From: Hominisplanchenecus_A murintestinalis
GTDB taxonomy: Bacteria; Bacillota; Clostridia; Lachnospirales; Lachnospiraceae
Assembly (NCBI RefSeq): GCF_943193015.1
Contig: NZ_CALPCM010000005.1
Location: 62,001 to 126,000 of the forward strand
Reading direction: 5' to 3'
Length of the DNA: 64,000 bases
In this document: in pieces, positions 25,588 through 33,340 of the stretch
Layout: every line of letters begins with the position of its first letter
Position numbering within the stretch: position 1 is the first letter of the stretch
The notes under the pieces: model-generated
Database searches by the model: none
Told to the model about the DNA's origin: nothing
Seen by the model: only the letters and a program-made list of their open reading frames with translations
Program-made: the position numbers and the translations under genes

Positions 25588-27735
25588 ATGAAAAAAAACA
25601 GAGCAATTGCGGTTGTCGTAGTGATGGCTTTATTTTTAGGGCTGTTGACGTTCACCGCAGCAATAGGGTTTGGACCGACCGGGACAGGATCGGCTAAGAA
25701 CATCATCACAGGTCTCGATCTGGCCGGCGGTGTAAGTATTACATATACGACAGTGGGCGATGAGACCCCGTCTGCCGAGGATATGTCGGACACGATTTAC
25801 AAGCTGCAGCAGCGTGTCCAGCAGTACAGTACAGAGGCGCAGGTATACCAGGAAGGCGATAACCGGATTAATATTGAGATTCCGGGTGTGTCGGATGCGA
25901 ATAAGATTCTGGAAGAACTTGGTAAGCCGGGTTCCCTGGAGTTTACTCTGGCAGACGGTACGGAAGTTCTGACAGGTATGGATGTGGAGTCTGCGGAAGC
26001 AGCGGTTTCCCAGGACAACATGAAGAACAGAGAGTATGTGGTGGAGCTGGTTCTGACCAGCGAGGGCGCGTCAAAGTTTGCCACGGCGACATCTGAGAAT
26101 ATAGGAAATCAAATTTCAATTGTTTATGATGGAAATATCATCAGTGCACCGAGGGTTGAGTCAGCGATTACCGGAGGAAGGGCTCAGATTACCGGAATGG
26201 CGGACCAGGAAGAAGCAGAGCGCCTGGCGTCCTCTATCCGTATTGGTTCTCTGTCGCTGGAGTTGGAAGAGCTTCGTTCCAATGTAGTAGGCGCGCAGCT
26301 GGGTGAGGAGGCGATTTCTACCAGTTTGACTGCGGGTGCTATCGGACTTGCTATTGTTATTGTATTTATGGCAATTGTTTATCTGATTCCAGGTGTGGCA
26401 GCCGGGATTTCCCTGCTGATTTATACGGCGCTGATGCTGGTAATGCTGAATGCATTTGATATCACGCTGACGCTGCCGGGTATTGCTGGTATTATTCTTT
26501 CTATTGGTATGGCGGTGGATGCAAATGTTATCATTTATGCCCGTATCCGTGAGGAGATTGCAGCAGGCAAGAGTGTGCAGGGGGCAATCCAGACAGGTTT
26601 CCAGAAAGCGCTTTCCGCGATTGTAGACGGCAATATTACGACGTTGATTGCTGCTCTGGTGCTGGGTATGATGGGAACCGGAAGCGTGAAAGGGTTTGCA
26701 CAGACACTGGCGATGGGTATTGTTTTATCCATGTTTACTGCACTGGTAATTTCCCGTCTTCTGGTAAATGCTTTCTATGCCCTGGGACTGAAAGATGAGA
26801 AATATTATGGGAAACAGAAAGAAAGAAAGACTGTCAATTTCCTCAGCAAGAAAAATATTTGTTTTATCGTGTCCCTGGTATTGATTATCGCAGGACCGGT
26901 TACGATGGGAGTTTTCAGCAGCTCCGAGGGCAAGGCATTAAATTACAGCCTTGAATTTATGGGCGGTACATCAACAAATGTGACCTTTAATGAGGATATG
27001 AGCATTGCGGATATTGATTCCAAGGTAAAACCTGTTGTCCAGGGAGTGACAGGAGATGCGGATATTCAGACACAGAAGGTTTCCGGAACGAACCAGGTTA
27101 TTATCAAGACGAGGGAACTGACTCTGGATGAAAGGCAGTCGTTGAATGAGGCGCTCAAAGAGAGCTTCGATGTAGATGAAAGCCTGATTACGGCAGAGAG
27201 TATTTCCTCTACGGTCAGCAATGAGATGAGAAGCGATGCGGTAGTGGCAGTTATCGTAGCTACCATATGTATGCTGCTCTACATTTGGTTCCGGTTCAAG
27301 GATGTAAGGTTTGCGACCAGTGCGGTGGCAGCCCTGGTACATGACGTCCTGGTAGTTCTGGCATTTTACGCGGTGTCACGTATTTCTATCGGAAATACCT
27401 TTATTGCATGTATGCTGACGATTGTAGGTTATTCGATTAACGCGACCATCGTTATCTTCGACCGTATCCGTGAGAACCTGAAAGCAATGTCAAAGAAAAC
27501 AGAGCTGTCAGAAGTGGTAAATGCGAGTATCACGCAGACGCTGACGCGAAGCATCTATACATCTTTCACAACATTTGTTATGATTGCGGTGCTGTATGTA
27601 TTAGGTGTTCCGTCTATCCGTGAGTTTGCGCTTCCGCTGATCGTGGGCGTAGTGTGTGGAGGATATTCTTCCGTATGTATTACAGGCGCATTGTGGTATG
27701 TGATGAAAACGAAATTAGGAAAGAAAAAGGCATAA
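25588..27735 (+). CDS. secDF: Fused protein translocase subunit SecDF
   Basis: A 715-residue fusion of SecD and SecF, which use the proton gradient to help pull proteins out through SecYEG. The SecD half has an N-terminal helix, a D1-type periplasmic region (GLDLAGGVSITYT, RINIEIPGV), and the transmembrane block with GIILSIGMAVDANVIIYARIREE near 305. The SecF half starts near 410 (LNYSLEFMGGTSTNVTF) and has the matching TIVGYSINATIVIFDRIREN near 615. Fusion proteins of this type occur in Bacillus and clostridia. It overlaps scfB regulation: AAGGAG lies within the end of scfB. The ScfA product could be a Sec-dependent cargo, but no direct evidence is present. Confidence 0.96.
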   Translation: MKKNRAIAVVVVMALFLGLLTFTAAIGFGPTGTGSAKNIITGLDLAGGVSITYTTVGDETPSAEDMSDTIYKLQQRVQQYSTEAQVYQEGDNRINIEIPGVSDANKILEELGKPGSLEFTLADGTEVLTGMDVESAEAAVSQDNMKNREYVVELVLTSEGASKFATATSENIGNQISIVYDGNIISAPRVESAITGGRAQITGMADQEEAERLASSIRIGSLSLELEELRSNVVGAQLGEEAISTSLTAGAIGLAIVIVFMAIVYLIPGVAAGISLLIYTALMLVMLNAFDITLTLPGIAGIILSIGMAVDANVIIYARIREEIAAGKSVQGAIQTGFQKALSAIVDGNITTLIAALVLGMMGTGSVKGFAQTLAMGIVLSMFTALVISRLLVNAFYALGLKDEKYYGKQKERKTVNFLSKKNICFIVSLVLIIAGPVTMGVFSSSEGKALNYSLEFMGGTSTNVTFNEDMSIADIDSKVKPVVQGVTGDADIQTQKVSGTNQVIIKTRELTLDERQSLNEALKESFDVDESLITAESISSTVSNEMRSDAVVAVIVATICMLLYIWFRFKDVRFATSAVAALVHDVLVVLAFYAVSRISIGNTFIACMLTIVGYSINATIVIFDRIRENLKAMSKKTELSEVVNASITQTLTRSIYTSFTTFVMIAVLYVLGVPSIREFALPLIVGVVCGGYSSVCITGALWYVMKTKLGKKKA

Positions 27736-27748
27736 GATATAGAAGCGT

Positions 27749-27836
27749 GAAAGCCCCGGCGGGAGTGCAAAGGTGCGCAGAAAAATTATGTCATGCTTTG
27801 CATGACGCGCACCCTGCAGGAAATGCCGAGGCTTTC
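27749..27836 (+). repeat. Multi-stem inverted-repeat element upstream of recJ
   Basis: An 88-nt folded unit between secDF and recJ. Outer stem GAAAGCC-CGGC (27749-27760) with GCCG-GGCTTTC (27825-27836), one mismatch or bulge on each side; middle stem GGTGCGC (27772-27778) with GCGCACC (27807-27813); apical hairpin GTCATGC-TTT-GCATGAC (27790-27806) stacked directly on the middle stem. An 11-nt A-rich strand is unpaired on one side. No T-tract follows. It may be an mRNA-processing or regulatory hairpin, or one copy of a dispersed palindromic element. Confidence 0.65.
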
Positions 27837-27856
27837 TTAGATACAGGAGATGAAAA

Positions 27857-29590
27857 GTGGAGAAATGGTTTGTATCTGCAAAACGGGCAGATTTTCAGGA
27901 AATCGGCAGGAAGTTTGGCATTGATGCGGTGACGGCAAGGCTTATCAGGAATAGGGACGTGGTGGGAGATGAGGCCGTACGGGAATACCTGTATGGGAGC
28001 CGGAAAGATTTATATGCGCCGCAGTTGATGAAGGATTGCAGGAAAACGGCAGAAATATTAAAGGAAAAGATTGCAGAGAAAAAGAAAATAAGGGTTATTG
28101 GGGATTATGACATTGATGGGGTAAATGCCACCTGTATATTGTATAAAGGGCTGATACGGTGCGGGGCAGAGGCAGATGTGGAAATACCTGACAGGATGAA
28201 AGATGGCTATGGACTAAATAAAAACCTGATTCAATATGCATATGAAGAAGGAATCGATACGATTCTGACTTGCGATAATGGCATAGCGGCCGTGGACGAG
28301 ATCGCGGAGGCAAAACGTTTGGGGATGACAGTGCTGATTACTGACCATCATGAGCTCCAGGAAAGAATTCCGGCGGCAGATGCGATTGTAAACCCTAAGC
28401 AGCCAGAATGTACATACCCCTACAAATCCCTGTGCGGGGCGGCGGTGGCCTATAAGTTGATGATATGCCTCTATGAGCTGTGTGGGATTCCGGTGGAAGA
28501 GACAGATGCGTTTATTGAGTTTGCCGCGATTGCAACCGTGGGGGATGTAATGGATCTCACGGGAGAAAACAGGATTCTTGTAAAAGAAGGGCTAAAGATG
28601 ATAAACCAGACCTCAAACCGAGGGCTGAAAGCGCTGATTCGGGCAAATGGACTGGAGGATGCCCAGATTTCATCCTATCATATCGGTTTTGTGCTGGGAC
28701 CATGCATTAACGCCAGCGGACGCCTGGATACGGCAAAACGGGCGCTGGAGCTGCTTTTGGCAGAGGATGATGCGGTGGCAGAGGATTTGGCGCATACATT
28801 AAAGGAATTGAATGACGAGCGCAAAGACATGACACAGCAGGGAGTTGCGCAGGCGATAGAGCTGATAGAGGAAGGAGTCCTGAAAGAAGATAAGGTGCTG
28901 GTAGTATATCTTCCGGACTGTCATGAAAGCCTGGCCGGAATTATCGCAGGGCGTATCCGGGAGCGCTATCATAAGCCGGTGTTCGTTCTGACAGACGCGG
29001 CAGACAGCCTCAAAGGCTCCGGGCGCTCTATAGAGACTTATAATATGTTTGCAGAGATGAGTAAATGTGCGGAGCTGTTCACCAAATTCGGGGGACACCC
29101 TATGGCTGCAGGATTGTCGCTTCCACGGGAGAATATGGAAGCCTTTCACAAGAAAATAAATGAAAATTCTGTCCTTACCGAAGATGATTTTATTCCCAAA
29201 GTCACGATTGACGTTCCGATGCCAATCAGCTATATTACAGAGAGGCTGGTGGAAGAGCTGGGGCTTCTGGAGCCTTTTGGGAAAGGGAATACGAAACCGC
29301 TGTTTGCGGAGAAGAGCTTAAATATATTAAGCGCCCGCATTTTGGGCAAGAATAGAAATGTCATCAAGCTGCAGGTTCTGGGTGCGGCCGGGACGGTGAT
29401 GGAGGCCATGTATTTTGGGGATGTGGAACGGTTTCAGGAATATCTCAGAGAGAAGTTTGGCCATACAGAAACAGAAAAGCTGTTTCAGGGACGCGAAAAT
29501 GCAGTTACCCTGTCTCTGGCATACTATCCGGGTATCAATGAATTCCGCGGAAACAGGACACTGCAGATTGTGATTCAGAGCTATCAATAA
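27857..29590 (+). CDS. recJ: Single-stranded-DNA-specific exonuclease RecJ
   Basis: RecJ degrades 5'-ended ssDNA in recombination and mismatch or base-excision repair. The 577-residue protein has the DHH-family metal motifs GDYDIDGVNA near 84, LTCDNGI near 138, and TDHHEL near 160, and the DHHA1 domain with GRSIETYNMF and KFGGHPMAAGLSL near 390-420, then an OB-like C-terminal domain. The start is GTG 27857 with GGAGA 8 nt upstream. It is clear of secDF by 121 bp holding the hairpin element and precedes an unknown membrane protein by 24 nt. Confidence 0.95.
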   Translation: MEKWFVSAKRADFQEIGRKFGIDAVTARLIRNRDVVGDEAVREYLYGSRKDLYAPQLMKDCRKTAEILKEKIAEKKKIRVIGDYDIDGVNATCILYKGLIRCGAEADVEIPDRMKDGYGLNKNLIQYAYEEGIDTILTCDNGIAAVDEIAEAKRLGMTVLITDHHELQERIPAADAIVNPKQPECTYPYKSLCGAAVAYKLMICLYELCGIPVEETDAFIEFAAIATVGDVMDLTGENRILVKEGLKMINQTSNRGLKALIRANGLEDAQISSYHIGFVLGPCINASGRLDTAKRALELLLAEDDAVAEDLAHTLKELNDERKDMTQQGVAQAIELIEEGVLKEDKVLVVYLPDCHESLAGIIAGRIRERYHKPVFVLTDAADSLKGSGRSIETYNMFAEMSKCAELFTKFGGHPMAAGLSLPRENMEAFHKKINENSVLTEDDFIPKVTIDVPMPISYITERLVEELGLLEPFGKGNTKPLFAEKSLNILSARILGKNRNVIKLQVLGAAGTVMEAMYFGDVERFQEYLREKFGHTETEKLFQGRENAVTLSLAYYPGINEFRGNRTLQIVIQSYQ

Positions 29591-29614
29591 GCATCGAAGG
29601 GGGAATACATTATT

Positions 29615-31207
29615 ATGAAGAAAATCGGAAAAAAGGCGATACTGATATTGGCGGCAGTTATCATAGCGGCAGTCTACTACTATGTGACGATTCCGGCAAT
29701 TAATATCCATTCATCGGGTTTCTGGGTATTTATTGCAATTGCGGCCGTTGTGCTTCTTGTGCTTTATGCAGCGCCCAGGGTGCGGACGCCGGATGATTTA
29801 AAAACAGATAAGGGGATTAAGGTGGGGATTTTTGTAATACTTGGAATCGGAGTTGTGTATCTAATCGGTTCTGTTTTGTCCTCGCCTATTGTAAATGCAA
29901 ATAAATACCAGCAATTGATTACCGTGGAGAACAGGAAGTTTACAGAGGATATTAAAGAAGTAGATTACCGAAGGATTCCGCTTCTGGACAGGGATTCCGC
30001 TACGCTGCTTGGCAACAGGAAGATGGGAAGCATGGTGGACATGGTGTCCCAGTTTGAAGTGAGCAGCCTGTATACTCAGATTAATTATCAGGATACGCCC
30101 GTCCGGGTAACGCCGCTGGTATATGCGAACCTGATTAAGTGGTTTACGAACCAGAGCAACGGTATTCCGGCATATATTAAAATTGATATGGCTACCCAGG
30201 ACACAGAGCTGGTGAAGCTGGAGCAGCCAATCCGTTATTCACAGTCGGAGCATTTCAACAGGAATATTAACCGTCACTTGCGGTTCCATTATCCTACGTA
30301 CATTTTTGATGAACTGAGTTTTGAGATTGATGATGAAGGAACGCCCTACTGGGTATGCCCGGTCAAAAAGTTTAATATCGGTCTCTTTGGCGGTGTGACC
30401 ATCGGCCGGGTCGTGCTGTGTAATGCAGTGACCGGGGAAACGGCTGACTATGCGGTAGAGGACTGCCCCAACTGGGTAGACCATGTATTTGCGGCAGATT
30501 TGCTGACACAGCTCTATGATTACCACGGGACTCTGCAGAATGGATTTATCAATAGCGTGCTCGGGCAGAAGGGATGCCTGATGACTACCGACGGGTACAA
30601 TTATCTGGCGCTGGAAGATGACGTATGGGTTTACACAGGCATCACGTCCGTGAGCGGAGATGAGTCTAACGTAGGATTTGTACTGATGAACCAGCGGACG
30701 ATGGAGTGCCGCTATTATGAAATTGCAGGTGCCCAGGAGTATTCGGCGATGGCGTCGGCGGAAGGGCAGGTACAGAACCTGGGCTATCAGTCCACGTTCC
30801 CGCTTCTTTTAAATATTTCTGGAGAACCTACTTACTTTATGGCGCTGAAAGATGCCGCGGGACTTGTGAAGAAGTACGCTATGGTGAACATTAAGAAATA
30901 CCAAAATGTAGCAATCGGCGATACAGTGGCAGAGTGTGAGAAGTCTTATAACAGCCTGCTGAGAGAGAGCGGCATCCGTACCACGGAAAATATCCAGACA
31001 AAAAGCATCAGTGGGAAAATTACCAAGATCGCTCAAGGCGTGGTAGATGGGAATTCCCATTATTATCTGATGCTGGAAGGAAATGATGGAATCTTTGATG
31101 TGTCTGTGGTGGATTATATTGATATTATCCGCTATACAGAAGGGGATAAAGTCACGCTTGAATACCAGGAAGGCGAGCCGGCGAATGTGGTGCTGGGGAT
31201 TAAATAG
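29615..31207 (+). CDS. Membrane-anchored protein of unknown function
   Basis: I do not recognise a family. The 530-residue protein has three N-terminal membrane helices (about residues 8-28, 33-51 and 69-88), then a 440-residue predicted extracytoplasmic part with no signal cleavage site. That part is rich in beta-strand patterns; features include CPVKKFNIGLFGGVTIGRVV near 248, an AVEDCPNWVDHVF motif near 287, and a C-terminal OB-like stretch from about 455 (SISGKITKIAQGVVDGNSHYYLMLEG). Four Cys occur in this part. GAAGGGGG lies 9 nt before the ATG. Its position 24 nt after recJ suggests co-transcription rather than shared function. Confidence 0.75.
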   Translation: MKKIGKKAILILAAVIIAAVYYYVTIPAINIHSSGFWVFIAIAAVVLLVLYAAPRVRTPDDLKTDKGIKVGIFVILGIGVVYLIGSVLSSPIVNANKYQQLITVENRKFTEDIKEVDYRRIPLLDRDSATLLGNRKMGSMVDMVSQFEVSSLYTQINYQDTPVRVTPLVYANLIKWFTNQSNGIPAYIKIDMATQDTELVKLEQPIRYSQSEHFNRNINRHLRFHYPTYIFDELSFEIDDEGTPYWVCPVKKFNIGLFGGVTIGRVVLCNAVTGETADYAVEDCPNWVDHVFAADLLTQLYDYHGTLQNGFINSVLGQKGCLMTTDGYNYLALEDDVWVYTGITSVSGDESNVGFVLMNQRTMECRYYEIAGAQEYSAMASAEGQVQNLGYQSTFPLLLNISGEPTYFMALKDAAGLVKKYAMVNIKKYQNVAIGDTVAECEKSYNSLLRESGIRTTENIQTKSISGKITKIAQGVVDGNSHYYLMLEGNDGIFDVSVVDYIDIIRYTEGDKVTLEYQEGEPANVVLGIK

Positions 31208-31257
31208 CGGGTAATGCCAAAATGCTTTAATTTTATAAGAGAAAGGGTGTGTGATTA

Positions 31258-31729
31258 TGGCATTGGCACAGCAGGGGCTTTATACAGCAGACGATTATTA
31301 CAATACCCCGGAGAATGTCAGGGCGGAACTGATTGACGGGCAGATTTACTATTAGGCGGCGCCTGCGAGGTTTATCCCGCGCCTTTCGCAGTTAAACTGT
31401 GGGAGGGCAGGCGGACGATTGTGGAGCCGGATATCAGTGTAATCTGCGACCCGGATAAACTTACGGACAGGGGGTGCGAGGGCGCGCCGGACTGGATTAT
31501 CGAAATTATTTCTCCCGGAACATTCAGCCATGATTATGTGCGGAAGCTAAACCTTTATCTGGATGCAGGGGTGAAAGAATACTGGATTGCAGACCCGATG
31601 AAAAAGAAGGTATTGGTGTACCATTTGGAAGAGTCTGGGGTTGAACTGGACATTTATAGCTTTGAAGATAAGGTGAAGACACATATTTATGAGGATTTGT
31701 GGATTGATTTTCAAGAAATTGGGGAATAA
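31258..31729 (+). pseudogene. Uma2 family endonuclease pseudogene
   Basis: The first 32 codons (ATG 31258, MALAQQGLYTADDYYNTPENV, then AELIDGQIYY) match the N-terminus of Uma2-type PD-(D/E)XK proteins and end at TAG 31354. A second frame then gives the rest (GGACEVYPAPFAVKLW, IVEPDISVICDPDKL, GAPDWIIEIISPGT, EYWIADP) to 31729. The roughly 40 residues that usually separate GQIYY from the GGxCEV strand are missing, so a deletion with frameshift joined the two. The nuclease motif EPDISVICD and EIISP remain. Uma2 proteins are multi-copy genes of unclear role; this copy is inactive unless the downstream part is made alone from GTG 31421. Confidence 0.85.
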
Positions 31730-31774
31730 GAAGAGTGAAACAAATTTTGCGTCAAAAATTAACAGGAGGAAAAC

Positions 31775-32317
31775 ATGAAAACAACAAAGTATGCAGGAAC
31801 ACAGACAGAAAAAAACCTGGAGGCCGCATTTGCAGGTGAATCACAGGCAAGGAATAAGTACACTTATTTTGCTTCCGCAGCAAAAAAGGAAGGCTACGAG
31901 CAAATTGCGAGCCTGTTTTTGAGAACAGCAGACAATGAAAAAGAACATGCAAAGATGTGGTTTAAAGAGCTGAAAGGAATCGGCGATACGAAAGAAAACC
32001 TTGCCGCGGCTGCAGATGGCGAAAACTATGAATGGACAGATATGTATGAGGAATTTGCCAAAACAGCAGAGGAAGAAGGGTTCCCGGAGCTTGCAGAAAA
32101 GTTCAGGCTTGTAGGGGCAATCGAGAAGCGCCATGAGGAGAGATATCGTGCATTGCTTAAAAACGTGGAGACAGCCGCCGTATTTGAAAAGAGCGAAGTG
32201 AAGATATGGGAGTGCCGCAACTGTGGACATATCGTTATTGGAACAAGCGCGCCTGAAGTTTGCCCGACCTGTAACCATCCGCAGAGTTATTTCGAGGTGT
32301 ATGCGGAGAATTATTAG
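31775..32317 (+). CDS. rbr: Rubrerythrin
   Basis: Rubrerythrin reduces hydrogen peroxide in anaerobes. The 180-residue protein has a ferritin-like four-helix domain with di-iron ligands (FAGESQARNKY, DNEKEHAKMW, EEGFPELAEKF, EKRHEERYR) and a C-terminal rubredoxin domain with two CxxC pairs (ECRNCG and CPTCNH). All ligands are present. AGGAGG lies 8 nt before the ATG. Only 45 bp separate it from the Uma2 remnant; no promoter is obvious in that gap, so its promoter may lie within the pseudogene. A strong bidirectional hairpin follows. Confidence 0.96.
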   Translation: MKTTKYAGTQTEKNLEAAFAGESQARNKYTYFASAAKKEGYEQIASLFLRTADNEKEHAKMWFKELKGIGDTKENLAAAADGENYEWTDMYEEFAKTAEEEGFPELAEKFRLVGAIEKRHEERYRALLKNVETAAVFEKSEVKIWECRNCGHIVIGTSAPEVCPTCNHPQSYFEVYAENY

Positions 32318-32347
32318 TCAAATTTGAAAGGCGCGGAGTTCTAGGGA

Positions 32348-32380
32348 GAGAGAAGGGGCGGTTATTTCGCCCCTTCTCTC
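32348..32380 (+). terminator. Bidirectional hairpin between rbr and the DUF1461 gene
   Basis: A perfect 13-bp GC-rich stem (32348-32360 with 32368-32380) with a 7-nt loop between convergent genes; the T-tract is poor on both sides. Confidence 0.7.
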
Positions 32381-32398
32381 TGCGTATATCATGATATT

Positions 32399-33040
32399 TT
32401 AGCTCCAGTGCCTGGAAAGCAATTGTGAAACCAGAAAGGACAGCAGGCTGAAAAAGATTATCAGAACTAAAATAGCAATTGCGCAGTGCAGGAAAAATGC
32501 ATCCGGCAGTATAGTAATAACAGGGTCTGTCGCCGGGTTGAACAGCCAGTAATCATTGCGGAAGAAAATGTGATGGAAGGTCACAAAAAAATTCTCCCAA
32601 TTTAGCGCAATCAAGCCTCCAAGAACAGCAGGAACCAGAGGTGTAAGGACACCAGCCAGCTTTAAACAGCCCGCATCTTTTTTTCGGAATTTGAAAAATA
32701 AGCCGGCGGTGCCTGCGAAAAGTGTGGATATACAGAGCCACTGGACAAATACAAAAATATTTTTAACTTCTTCGAAATGGATTTTTCCGCTTTCTGACAT
32801 GGCGAGAGTGGGGAAATCCAATTCTTTTTGTCCAAATATAGAATTATAAGAAATCAGAGTATCATAATTTGTACGGATATCCTCTTCCGATATGCCGGAG
32901 GATTCTACGATGCCTAAGGCTTCAATATCATGGTAATACAGTGGGCGGAAGTTCAGCACCAGAACCACCGAAAAGCTGATAAAAAACAACATGAAAACCA
33001 CCGCCAGGGCGAGATTTGATGGCGAAAATGATTTCTTCAT
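32399..33040 (-). CDS. TIGR01906/DUF1461 family integral membrane protein
   Basis: A 213-residue protein with four membrane helices (about 10-32, 98-117, 129-147, 184-206) and a loop between helices 1 and 2 with YHDIEALGI and a Tyr-rich stretch. Before the last helix it has FHHIFFRNDYWLFNPATDPVITILPDAFF, here quoted in parts: FHHIFF, WLFNPATD, LPDAFF, the hallmark of the TIGR01906/DUF1461 family. Function is unknown. AAAGGA lies before the ATG. The gene is divergent from leuS with about 300 bp between starts. Confidence 0.8.
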   Translation of the reverse strand: MKKSFSPSNLALAVVFMLFFISFSVVLVLNFRPLYYHDIEALGIVESSGISEEDIRTNYDTLISYNSIFGQKELDFPTLAMSESGKIHFEEVKNIFVFVQWLCISTLFAGTAGLFFKFRKKDAGCLKLAGVLTPLVPAVLGGLIALNWENFFVTFHHIFFRNDYWLFNPATDPVITILPDAFFLHCAIAILVLIIFFSLLSFLVSQLLSRHWS

Positions 33041-33173
33041 AATGGAGTCCTTTCTTTATGTGCGATTTTGGAGCGGGGGACTGTCGGTTCCGTGGCTGTC
33101 AGGGGTAAGCGACAAACCGCAGTTTGAAGGCGCCGCAGTCTCCTCTGCCTATGAATAAAGTATACTGCATCTA

Positions 33174-33202
33174 TTGACAAATGCAAGGGAAATGAGTAGA
33201 AT
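33174..33202 (+). promoter_or_regulatory. Sigma-A promoter of leuS
   Basis: TTGACA (33174-33179), 17-bp spacer, TAGAAT (33197-33202); gives a leader of about 130 nt. The opposite strand of the same area holds a possible -10 (TATACT at about 33161) for the DUF1461 gene. Confidence 0.8.
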
Positions 33203-33240
33203 TATTAAGAGTTTTTGTAGCAAAAGTTACTATGAGCGGA

Positions 33241-33289
33241 GCAAATAGCAGCCAAATATACGTGCAGACACGTCTGCTTGGCTCGTTGC
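33241..33289 (+). promoter_or_regulatory. Structured leader of leuS
   Basis: The leader contains a long hairpin: GCAA (33241) with TTGC (33286), AGCCAA with TTGGCT, and GCAGA with TCTGC closing a 4-nt loop; the left side has unpaired bases. A smaller ACAC-GAA-GTGT hairpin precedes the ribosome site. The T-box hallmark AGGGTGGNACCGCG is absent and no terminator is seen. Confidence 0.5.
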
Positions 33290-33340
33290 CATCAGGAATG
33301 AAAATAAAGAGACGACACGAAGTGTTAGGAGGCAGAAATT

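Noticed and set aside
33192..33251. Possible leader peptide MSRIIKSFCSK before leuS
   Set aside because: Its ATG overlaps the -10 element and would not be transcribed from the leuS promoter; no Leu codon run.
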